A stretch of DNA of 46,173 nt, taken from contig BQIU01000026.1 of assembly GCA_021603905.1 (NCBI GenBank), positions 1-46,173 on the forward strand, written 5' to 3'. Both the position numbers and the translations under genes were made by a program. Within the stretch, counting starts at the first letter, position 1; each line of letters starts with the position of its first letter. This DNA is from Nitrospirales bacterium (GTDB lineage Bacteria; Nitrospirota; Nitrospiria; Nitrospirales; UBA8639). Positions 1 through 6,992 of this stretch are shown here, one piece after another. The notes under the pieces were generated by a model. It searched no databases. It was given only the letters and a program-made list of their open reading frames with translations, and had not been told where the DNA came from.

Positions 1-93
1 TTACAAATTGCGAAGAAGAAATTGATGAGCCATCCTTCCTATCAACATCCTAGTTATTGGTCACCGTTCCTCCTTATTAATAATTGGCTCTAA
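1..93 (+). CDS. C-terminal end of a CHAT-domain protein (partial)
   Basis: The first 30 codons of the window are open in frame 1 and end at a TAA at 91-93. The peptide ends with a HPSYWSPFLLINNW-like stretch. This matches the usual end of CHAT domains (caspase-like proteases, often fused to TPR repeats), where a Y-W-[AS]-P-F segment closes the fold. The catalytic His and Cys would lie upstream, outside the window. The gene ends 16 bp before the CHASE2 cyclase and runs the same way, so the two are probably cotranscribed. CHAT, CHASE2 and DUF928 genes often occur together in cyanobacteria. The call rests on only 30 residues. Confidence 0.6.
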   Translation, partial: LQIAKKKLMSHPSYQHPSYWSPFLLINNWL

Positions 94-109
94 ATTTTCT
101 AGGTCTGCG

Positions 110-2056
110 ATGACCTCTTTCCCCACGGTCCTTCGGTCATCTCCGGTTCGTGTGCTCGGGATTGGTTTCCTTGTGGGTCTGGCGGTGATTGGTTGCCGGC
201 AGTTTGGCTTGCTGGAGACGTTTGAGCTTCGTGCCTATGACTGGATGGTGAGGCTCACCGCAGCCTCTGTGAATCCAGATCCTCGCATTGTTTTGATCAC
301 CATCACAGAAGAAGATCTTCAGCGCCTCGATCAATGGCCTCTCTCAGATGAACGTATTGCGAAAACGTTGGAAATTCTGACGACATATGGTGCGCGTGTC
401 ATTGGCTTAGATCTCTATCGTGACCATGCCATTCAGCCGGGAACTGACGAGTTACACGCGATTTTGTCTGGTGATTCTCGAATTGTAACCGTCATGAAAT
501 TTCCTGATCAAACGGGGCGTGGCGTGTCTGGGCCGGCTATTTTAGAGGGTACTGATCAAATAGGATTCAATGATATCCTTGTTGACCCTGGAGGAATTGT
601 TCGACGGGGGTTCTTATTTTTAGAGGACGAACGTGGCGTGGCCACGTCCTTTTCTTTGTTAATCGCGCTCAAATACTTGGAGAAAAGTGGGATTATGCCT
701 CACCCTGACCCCACACATCCTGCATTCATGAGACTTGGACAGACCACGATTCCGCGGTTTCAATCATCTGATGGGGGATATGTCGACAGCGACGCAAACG
801 GATATCAAATGTTCGTGAAGTATTACGGCAAGCGGAATTCGTTTACGCGTTTTTCACTGACTTCGCTCCTGACTGGTAACGTGAATCGGGAAGCAATTAG
901 AGACAAGATTGTCGTGATTGGGTCTGCTGCAGAAAGTGTGAGAGATGATTTTTACACACCGTTGAGTCTCGGTCGGGGCAGTGATCAACAGGTTCCAGGT
1001 ATGGAGCTCCATGCGCATATCGTTAGTCAGTTTTTACGTATGAGCTTAGAGCATGAATCTCCAATTCGTGTCGTATCCGAAGGCCTGGAAGCTGGCTGGA
1101 TCATCGTGTGGGGAAGCCTGGGAGCTCTCTGCGCCCTAAGACTCGTGTCCCCCTGGCGCGTGCTTGTCTTTCTAAGCGGCGGGATCGGCGGGATCATCTT
1201 GATCGCATATGGGTTATTTCTAGCTCATTGGTGGGTTCCCCTCGTTCCTGCTGTCATGGCTTGGATAAGTGCGGGTATTCTCACAACCGCATGGGTGTCG
1301 AAAAGGGAGAGGCAAGAACGGGCGATGCTCATGCAGCTCTTCTCACAGCATGTCTCTCATGAGGTTGCTGAAACCATCTGGAATAGTCGTGATCAATTTC
1401 TGCAGGATGGACGGATTCGTCCGCAAAAATTAACGGCCACAGTTCTGTTTGCTGATCTCGAAGGATTTACGGCTGTGGCTGAACAATTGTCGCCTCAAGC
1501 GCTCATGGAATGGGTGAATATTTATCTTTTGGCGATGTCCAGCGTGATTTCGACACATCACGGAGTGATCGATGACTACTTTGGTGATGGTGTGAAGGCG
1601 AATTTTGGTGTGCCATTGGTCCGTACACAAGAAAACGATATTCGTCAAGACGCGATCAATGCGGTGCAATGCGGCGTCGCACTCATTCACGAAATACGGC
1701 GGGTGAATCAGTTGCATGCTCAGGAAGCTATTCCGGTTGGAAGAGTGAGAGTCGGCGTGGCCAGTGGGCCGGTCATTGCGGGGAATGTCGGCGGCAGGCA
1801 GCGACTAAAGTATACGACTGTTGGTAATGTCGTGAATGTTGCAGCCCGGCTGGAACAGCTTGGTAAGGAACGGCAGAAAATTGATACCGATCAGGATATT
1901 GGCAGTCTTCTGATCACGAAGGAAACCCAGTGCCATCTCGATGTCCGATGGAAAACGGAAGAGGTGGGTATTATCAGTCTCTCTGGCATGAAGGACCCAG
2001 TGACGGTGTATCGTGTGTTGAGTGGACCGCAGGAGCGAATTGTACTCAATTCGTGA
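110..2056 (+). CDS. CHASE2-domain class III adenylate/guanylate cyclase
   Basis: This is a membrane-bound nucleotide cyclase of 648 residues. One N-terminal membrane segment (about 12-32) is followed by an extracytoplasmic CHASE2 sensor domain (about 40-325), a cluster of three membrane segments (about 328-395) and a cytoplasmic class III cyclase domain (about 435-625). Metal-binding aspartates are visible at D449 (LFADLEGFT) and D493 (FGDGVKANFG). The transition-state Asn and Arg are N576 and R580 (NVAARLEQ). The position that is usually Asp in adenylate cyclases is Asn (N573, VGNVVN), so nucleotide specificity cannot be set from sequence. The start has no strong ribosome-binding site and may be coupled to the CHAT gene. 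It converges on the sigma-54 regulator. Confidence 0.9.
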   Translation: MTSFPTVLRSSPVRVLGIGFLVGLAVIGCRQFGLLETFELRAYDWMVRLTAASVNPDPRIVLITITEEDLQRLDQWPLSDERIAKTLEILTTYGARVIGLDLYRDHAIQPGTDELHAILSGDSRIVTVMKFPDQTGRGVSGPAILEGTDQIGFNDILVDPGGIVRRGFLFLEDERGVATSFSLLIALKYLEKSGIMPHPDPTHPAFMRLGQTTIPRFQSSDGGYVDSDANGYQMFVKYYGKRNSFTRFSLTSLLTGNVNREAIRDKIVVIGSAAESVRDDFYTPLSLGRGSDQQVPGMELHAHIVSQFLRMSLEHESPIRVVSEGLEAGWIIVWGSLGALCALRLVSPWRVLVFLSGGIGGIILIAYGLFLAHWWVPLVPAVMAWISAGILTTAWVSKRERQERAMLMQLFSQHVSHEVAETIWNSRDQFLQDGRIRPQKLTATVLFADLEGFTAVAEQLSPQALMEWVNIYLLAMSSVISTHHGVIDDYFGDGVKANFGVPLVRTQENDIRQDAINAVQCGVALIHEIRRVNQLHAQEAIPVGRVRVGVASGPVIAGNVGGRQRLKYTTVGNVVNVAARLEQLGKERQKIDTDQDIGSLLITKETQCHLDVRWKTEEVGIISLSGMKDPVTVYRVLSGPQERIVLNS

Positions 2057-2119
2057 AACGTATCTCGTCGCTCGTATTTCGTATCTCGCATAAGATGTTT
2101 TTCTAGTACGAGATACGTT
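2057..2119. repeat. 12-bp inverted repeat between convergent genes
   Basis: AACGTATCTCGT (2057-2068) and its exact reverse complement (2108-2119) enclose a 39-nt loop that holds a further CGTATCTCGC. It could end transcription from both sides, but it lacks a clear U-tract and looks more like the dispersed CGTCGCTCGT-type repeats also present near 31.4 kb. Confidence 0.6.
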
Positions 2120-2127
2120 CGTTTCTT

Positions 2128-3672
2128 CTAGATACCCAGTCGTTTCATTTTTTTGATCAGGCCTTGTCGACTCAGACCCAGGCGTTTCGCTGTCTGCACC
2201 TGATTGGATCGGCAGGTTTGCAAGGCTTCTCGAATCATCTGCTCTTCTAATTGGGCGATGGCCTGAGGGAGCGTACACGAACTGTGGCGTGGTCGCGTGA
2301 AGGTCTCCGTATCTTTCCTTTGAGTGCGAATATGTTCTTCGAGGTCCTGTTCGGAAACCACCACCCGTCTCAAGGTCGCCACCACTCGTTTCATTTCATT
2401 CTCAAGTTCTCGAATGTTTCCTGGCCATTCATATGTTTGCAAGGCGCGCTGGGCATTGAGACTCAGGTGCTTTTCCTCTTTCTTCATCAGACGAGATTGC
2501 TGCGTTAAAAAATGCGCGGCGAGGAGTGGAATATCCTCCGGGACATCCCGAAGCGGAGGTGTATGAATATGGATCACTTTGAGTCGATAGTAGAGATCTT
2601 GCCGGAAGGTGCCTTCAGCGATGAGATCATCAAGGTTTTTATTGGTCGCGGCCAGAATTCTGACATCAATTGCATGATTAGTTCGACCCCCGATTGGCTG
2701 AACACAACGTTCTTGCAATACCCGTAAGATCTTGGCTTGGGCGTTGATGCCGAGATCCCCAATTTCATCAAGAAAGAGTGTTCCACCATCAGCTTGTGCA
2801 AATTTCCCCATTCGCGATTCAACGCCAGTTGCAACACCCTTCTGTATTCCCAGGAGTTCACTTTCCACAAGGTGTTCAGGAATGGCGGCGCAATTTAACG
2901 CAATAAACGGCTTGTGGGCTCTCAGGCTATTGTAATGAATGGCCTTGGCGACGAGCTCTTTTCCTGTCCCGCTTTCACCGGTGATGAGAACATCAACGGA
3001 ACTCTCCCGGATTTGATCAATGAGCCGCACAATACTTTGCATGTGAGGACTGATGCCAATAAAGTTTTGTGTCGCAAAACGTCCTTCAACTTCTTTTCGG
3101 AGTTGAGCGTTTTCTTCGACGAGCTGTTGCTGTTGTTGTTTGAGCTCTTGGACCGTTCGCGTTGATTCAATACTCAGTGCGGCTTGTTCAGCAAGGGCAA
3201 GCCCAATCATTTCATCCTGATGAGTGAATGTGCCCCGCTTCTTGTTCATCACTTCTAACACTCCGAGTATCTCATGGTTGTGAGTCTGGAGTGGTATGGC
3301 GAGAAGATTTCGGGTTTGCTTTTTAGAACGTGTGTCAATGTCCTTGAAAAACCGGGAATCGTGTTGAACGTCAGCGATGTTGAGCAATTGGCCGGTGAGT
3401 GCGGCAGCACCAGCAATGCCGAGACGGGCATCAAAACGGATGGTTTCACCATCCAGTGTGATGTATGACCAAAGTTCACAGCGTTCCTGATCGAAGAGGA
3501 GAAGGCTGGCGTCGTTTGCTGAAAGATGGTGTTTCGCTTCTTTGGCCACGAGCCGGAGTAATGCGGGAATATTGTGCTCTGCTCTCATTTTTCGACAAAG
3601 AGGGAGGAGTGATTGAAGTGGATCAATCGATGGTTCAGTCTTGGGCGGCGTCTGTGTTTTGGGTCGAGACAT
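2128..3672 (-). CDS. sigma-54-dependent enhancer-binding regulator (GAF-AAA+-Fis HTH)
   Basis: A 514-residue activator of sigma-54 RNA polymerase. A GAF sensor domain (about 35-170) is followed by a Gln-rich coiled linker, the AAA+ domain (about 205-435) and a Fis-type helix-turn-helix at the extreme C-terminus (TAKRLGLSRQGL). Walker A is GESGTGKE (about 230) and Walker B is GGTLFLDEIGDL (about 300). The sigma-54-contacting loop, normally GAFTGA, reads GVATGV here (about 278-283), so its aromatic residue is missing. There is no receiver domain, so the GAF domain is the likely input. The gene is divergent from a DUF928 gene with a -24/-12 promoter. It is the obvious candidate to act at the paired palindromes found in this window, though binding is inferred. 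Confidence 0.93.
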   Translation of the reverse strand: MSRPKTQTPPKTEPSIDPLQSLLPLCRKMRAEHNIPALLRLVAKEAKHHLSANDASLLLFDQERCELWSYITLDGETIRFDARLGIAGAAALTGQLLNIADVQHDSRFFKDIDTRSKKQTRNLLAIPLQTHNHEILGVLEVMNKKRGTFTHQDEMIGLALAEQAALSIESTRTVQELKQQQQQLVEENAQLRKEVEGRFATQNFIGISPHMQSIVRLIDQIRESSVDVLITGESGTGKELVAKAIHYNSLRAHKPFIALNCAAIPEHLVESELLGIQKGVATGVESRMGKFAQADGGTLFLDEIGDLGINAQAKILRVLQERCVQPIGGRTNHAIDVRILAATNKNLDDLIAEGTFRQDLYYRLKVIHIHTPPLRDVPEDIPLLAAHFLTQQSRLMKKEEKHLSLNAQRALQTYEWPGNIRELENEMKRVVATLRRVVVSEQDLEEHIRTQRKDTETFTRPRHSSCTLPQAIAQLEEQMIREALQTCRSNQVQTAKRLGLSRQGLIKKMKRLGI

Positions 3673-3752
3673 GGATTTTTGATAAGAAAACTTTGTCTAA
3701 TCAATTTTCCAATTGAGTCGATAGTGAAAAAATATAATCCAATTATCCGTAA

Positions 3753-3792
3753 ATGTCTACAACGTTTACATATGTGAATCGCTAGTAGACAT
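3753..3792. promoter_or_regulatory. Inverted repeat in the regulator/DUF928 divergent region
   Basis: ATGTCTAC (3753-3760) and GTAGACAT (3785-3792) are perfect reverse complements with centres 32 bp apart, about three helical turns. They lie 190-230 bp upstream of the -24 element of the DUF928 promoter and about 100 bp upstream of the regulator start. An activator or autoregulatory site is possible. The sequence differs from the KTATCY-N4-RGATAC sites elsewhere in the window. Confidence 0.3.
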
Positions 3793-3980
3793 ATTTATTA
3801 ATTTCAAATGTTTCAATGTGTTGTATGGGAATTTCAAAAATACATGTCCACGGTGAAGACAGTAGAGTTTCATACTAAAAGGAACTATTTTCCTGCCGTG
3901 ATGTCTGTGAAAGAGATTTTCCTTTAGTAATCAAATGTTTTGATTGCCTGTTCCCTTTGATGTCGTCCACTCAATATCTA

Positions 3981-3996
3981 TGGCATTAACCTTGCT
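3981..3996 (+). promoter_or_regulatory. sigma-54 (-24/-12) promoter of the DUF928 gene
   Basis: TGGCAT-TAACC-TTGCT fits the TGGCAC-N5-TTGCW consensus with the invariant GG and GC in the correct register. Transcription would start near 4008, leaving a leader of about 150 nt before the DUF928 start codon at 4158. The sigma-54 regulator gene is divergent and adjacent. Confidence 0.65.
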
Positions 3997-4157
3997 GTAT
4001 TTAACTATCATATTGTTCGTGATGTTTGACTGTATGCCTTCACCGGGATAGCAAATGATGAACGATCATTGATTCCAGGGTGGATATTCATGAATACTGT
4101 TGATTCCCCGTTCCCTTTATTTTCCATATTTTGATATTTTTATGGGAGGTCTTTACC

Positions 4158-5045
4158 ATGAAATCCAATGTGTTTCTTATCACAGCCTTGGGATTAATGA
4201 TCGGTCTCATACCGATGGATGAATGGATAAAACCGCTCAACGCGCAAGTACGATCTGTGCCAGAAGGGAATGTGGCATCACGCGTCGTTGATGATCAGGG
4301 GAATGTGAACGTATCTAAAAAGATTCGGAACTCTTCAAAGTCTTTACGATTGCCCGTATACAAACCACCGAAAGGTATTGGAGCTCCAGGAGGAAGAGTG
4401 GGAGGTGGAACGCGAGGTAACGACATAGCCTTAGCCATGTTGTTTGCTATGGTCCCAGATCATTTAGGATTGACGATCAAAGAGCAACCGTCATTGTATT
4501 GGTATTTGTCCAGACCTGCCCCATATAAAATGGTGTTAACGGTGAACCAGGAAGATCTCATCAGGCCTGTGCTGGAAATATCCCTTGCCGACGATGGTGT
4601 GGCAGGCATTCATTCGGTCTGTCTTCATGATCACAACGTGAGGCTTGAATTGGGTAAAGAATACCAATGGTTTGTCGAGCTTGTTGTGGATGCCGATTCC
4701 CCTGCCAGAAATCTTGTCGCAGGCGGACGAATCAAAAGGATTTCTCCACCTGAAACGCTCTTAGCTCAATTACGCAATGCGGAACCTCAAGACGTGACGT
4801 CCATCTATTCAGAAGCGGGTTTATGGTATGACGCCTTCGACTCGATTTCCGACTTGATTGCCAAAGTCCCTGACAATCCGGATTACCCACAGGGTCGAAA
4901 CTATCTGCTCAAACAAATAGATATGATTGATATCATAGAAATGGCGAGAGAGGAAGAAAGTGTGTCATGGCTTAGGGGCTCTACAAGTATGGTTAACAAG
5001 TATCCAAATATACCATATATTCAAGCTGTCGTGGATTATCAATAA
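4158..5045 (+). CDS. DUF928 domain protein, exported
   Basis: A 295-residue protein of unknown function. The ATG at 4158 is chosen because GGAGGT (4145-4150) lies at ideal spacing and because it gives a proper signal peptide (MKSNVFLITALGLMIGLI, cleavage probably after LNAQ near residue 31). A basic, Gly-rich linker follows, then a DUF928 core (about 100-190). Family hallmarks are an LGLT-x5-P-x-LYWYL strand and a later G-K-[ED]-Y-x-W-[FY] strand (LGKEYQWFVEL). The C-terminal ~90 residues look helical and end in a hydrolase-free repeat-like region. DUF928 proteins are best known from cyanobacteria beside CHAT, CHASE2 and TPS exoprotein genes, as here. No biochemical role is known to me. Confidence 0.8.
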   Translation: MKSNVFLITALGLMIGLIPMDEWIKPLNAQVRSVPEGNVASRVVDDQGNVNVSKKIRNSSKSLRLPVYKPPKGIGAPGGRVGGGTRGNDIALAMLFAMVPDHLGLTIKEQPSLYWYLSRPAPYKMVLTVNQEDLIRPVLEISLADDGVAGIHSVCLHDHNVRLELGKEYQWFVELVVDADSPARNLVAGGRIKRISPPETLLAQLRNAEPQDVTSIYSEAGLWYDAFDSISDLIAKVPDNPDYPQGRNYLLKQIDMIDIIEMAREEESVSWLRGSTSMVNKYPNIPYIQAVVDYQ

Positions 5046-5343
5046 GAAAGAATGAATCTTAATCCCTTGCAAGCGATGTATCGGCATGTTTTGCTTGCGT
5101 TGCTTAAGAAGAGGTCCATACCCTCAAAGAGGGATGAATATTTTTGGTTTTCTCCTTTTCGTTGATTGCGTCATTGTGGTCAGTTACCCTTCCTCGCCCC
5201 TCCTGTTACTTTTTACGACAGAGTAGACCTCCAATTACCTTTCCTCTTGCATCACGCATCTTCTGTGAAGCATCGTACTCGTCTAATGAGATCGATGTCT
5301 TCATTGGGAAACCATCAACAACAAGCTACGAAAGACCATCACT
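5046..5343. other. Intergenic spacer DUF928 to MpaB-like gene
   Basis: No gene seen. A weak hairpin (GCAAGC/GCTTGC around 5070-5095) might end the DUF928 transcript. No convincing promoter elements were found for the downstream gene. Confidence 0.4.
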
Positions 5344-6552
5344 ATGACAATCGATGACAACATCAACGAAAACAAATGGTCAAAAGATCAATTTTTAGAT
5401 GGGTTACGACTCCAAGGAGATGCAGGGGCCGATCAATGCTTAGCTCAGCTTCACGATGTGTTGAAGGAAGAAGATTTCAATGAACTTTTCCAAAGACTCA
5501 ATACCAACGCAGCGGTACTGTCGGATGATATCCCAGGGCCCTTAAGCGCGTTTTTGACCACGACAATGAACCTACCTTTGATTGAGTCGCACCTCATTGA
5601 TCGTGAGCGGATCAAGCGAGGGCAACGCGTGTTTATGACGCATGCGCTTCCGGCTGCCTTGGTTCTTTTAGTCAAGAGTCTTCCTGAAGGCTATGCGGCT
5701 CCCAATCTTTCAAAAGTACTCAGCATATCCAACAATCTTTCTCAACGTCCCTATCGACGGATTCTTGGGGTGTTGCAAATGCTCATCAATGTCTCGGCCG
5801 TCGGCGGGTTTGAACCTTCGGGAAAAGCGCTCATCACGGTTCCTAAAATACGGTTGCTTCATGCTGGTGTTCGTAAGGTTGTACGGGAACACCTCACACA
5901 CTATGAAGCGCAGCATGGCGTTCCAGTTAATCTTGAAGATCAATTGGGAGCGGTCATGGGGTTTTCATATTTAGTAATTACGGGGCTTCAACAATTACGC
6001 ATTGGATTATCAGATGATCAAGCTGAAGATCTTTTCTATGTGTGGAGGATCTTTGCGCAAATGATGGGCATTCATCCGGAAGGACACCCTGAGAGAAGTG
6101 AGTACGTTCCTCGGAATCTTGCTGAGGCGAAGCAATTTTATGAGTCATATGTCCGAAGACATTATGTGAGCGCCGTCGATAATCCAGAAGGCGTTCAATT
6201 GGCAGCAGTGAACCTTCAGATGTTGAATGATCTCTTGCCGCAAACACCGCTACGGCGACTCGGCATGCACATTCTTCCGAGGATGTACATGGAAGAACTC
6301 ATGGGGAAAGAGGGGTGTGAACGAATTGGCATTGCCCCTGTTCGTTTTCTCTATCTGACGAAATGGTTGGTGGCGACATTTCCCTCCATATGGAGTCGCC
6401 TTTGGCATGTCGTAGACCGAGTCGATTCGTCACAACATCTTCATGAAAATATCAGTCGTGTCTTTTTCCAAGGTCTCATTCATCGAGAATTTAACGGAGA
6501 GATCACGTTTCGAATTCCTGATACTTTGGATGAGTTAAACAGGGTAACTTAA
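5344..6552 (+). CDS. MpaB/Lcp-like (DUF2236) heme-type oxygenase family protein
   Basis: A 402-residue cytoplasmic protein without a signal peptide. It resembles the oxygenase MpaB / latex-clearing-protein superfamily, whose characterised members are b-type heme oxygenases cleaving isoprenoid double bonds. Visible are an early P-x5-F segment, a central R-L-L-H-A-G-V-R motif (H173 is the likely heme ligand) and the later FSYLVITGLQQL helix. No strong Shine-Dalgarno precedes the ATG; the start was taken as the only sensible one. It lies between DUF928 and the di-heme cytochrome operon on the same strand. A 298-bp spacer precedes it and a 440-bp one follows, so it is probably transcribed separately. 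The substrate is unknown. Confidence 0.7.
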   Translation: MTIDDNINENKWSKDQFLDGLRLQGDAGADQCLAQLHDVLKEEDFNELFQRLNTNAAVLSDDIPGPLSAFLTTTMNLPLIESHLIDRERIKRGQRVFMTHALPAALVLLVKSLPEGYAAPNLSKVLSISNNLSQRPYRRILGVLQMLINVSAVGGFEPSGKALITVPKIRLLHAGVRKVVREHLTHYEAQHGVPVNLEDQLGAVMGFSYLVITGLQQLRIGLSDDQAEDLFYVWRIFAQMMGIHPEGHPERSEYVPRNLAEAKQFYESYVRRHYVSAVDNPEGVQLAAVNLQMLNDLLPQTPLRRLGMHILPRMYMEELMGKEGCERIGIAPVRFLYLTKWLVATFPSIWSRLWHVVDRVDSSQHLHENISRVFFQGLIHREFNGEITFRIPDTLDELNRVT

Positions 6553-6591
6553 AATACGGTAAAATTCCGTCTCGTGAGGGCCGTGCATCGT

Positions 6592-6629
6592 TTATCAAAA
6601 TAGATACAAGGGTGTATCTATTTCTATAC
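6592..6629. promoter_or_regulatory. Paired palindromes, putative sigma-54 activator site (oxidative operon)
   Basis: Two copies of the motif KTATCY-N4-RGATAC lie here: TTATCA-AAAT-AGATAC (centre 6599.5) and GTATCT-ATTT-CTATAC (centre 6621.5), 22 bp apart. The region also folds as an 11-bp perfect hairpin (6598-6608 with 6613-6623), so a role as terminator of the MpaB-like gene cannot be excluded. The same pair occurs at four other places. Confidence 0.5.
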
Positions 6630-6677
6630 ACACTCACAATTGTGCTCGCTGCTGTTCTTTTCCTCTAGACAAATTTC

Positions 6678-6842
6678 TCATAAAGACCTACCATGGTATT
6701 CTTCAGTAGAATGTGGCAATTCTAAGGTGATTTCATGCACTGGCGCTGGAAGAGACGCTTGAGCAATTTCTAGAGCTCTTACATAGAGTTTGCGAATTTC
6801 TGGAACTGCTCCCTTCACTATTCGATGGTATGTAATCTGCAC
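6678..6842 (-). CDS. Doubtful small ORF or gene remnant in spacer
   Basis: A 54-codon open frame starts with GTG at 6842 and ends at TGA (6680-6678). Its peptide (VQITYHRIVKGAVPEIRKL...) looks protein-like in composition, but no ribosome-binding site is visible and I recognise no family. It overlaps the putative promoters of the opposite strand. It may be the residue of a decayed gene. Confidence 0.15.
   Translation of the reverse strand: MQITYHRIVKGAVPEIRKLYVRALEIAQASLPAPVHEITLELPHSTEEYHGRSL
6714..6729 (+). promoter_or_regulatory. Candidate -24/-12 element, weak -12
   Basis: TGGCAATTCTAAGGTG has a perfect -24 half (TGGCA). Its GG is centred 94 bp from the nearer upstream palindrome, the spacing seen at three other sites. 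The -12 half (AGGT for TTGC) lacks the invariant C, so sequence alone is not convincing. See the alternative at 6826. Confidence 0.25.
6826..6841 (+). promoter_or_regulatory. Alternative -24/-12 element for the oxidative operon
   Basis: TGGTAT-GTAAT-CTGCA keeps GG and GC with the right 10-base separation. The start site would be near 6852 and the leader about 140 nt. Its distance from the nearer palindrome (about 206 bp) differs from the 95-97 bp seen elsewhere. Confidence 0.3.
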
Positions 6843-6992
6843 ATAGTTGAACGAGATTCATGTCAACTCAGTGTTTTACCAATGTTCTATTCAAATTGCT
6901 GCGTTCCCGTTCTTGGAATGCGAAAGATTTGACTTAAAAACCTCATCTAAAATTATGCCCTCAATGGCAGCTTGCAAGGAGGCATCGTGGTC

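Noticed and set aside
6964..6977. TGGCAGCTTGCA before the di-heme cytochrome as a -24/-12 promoter
   Set aside because: Only two bases separate the halves instead of five, so the register is wrong; it also overlaps the ribosome-binding site.
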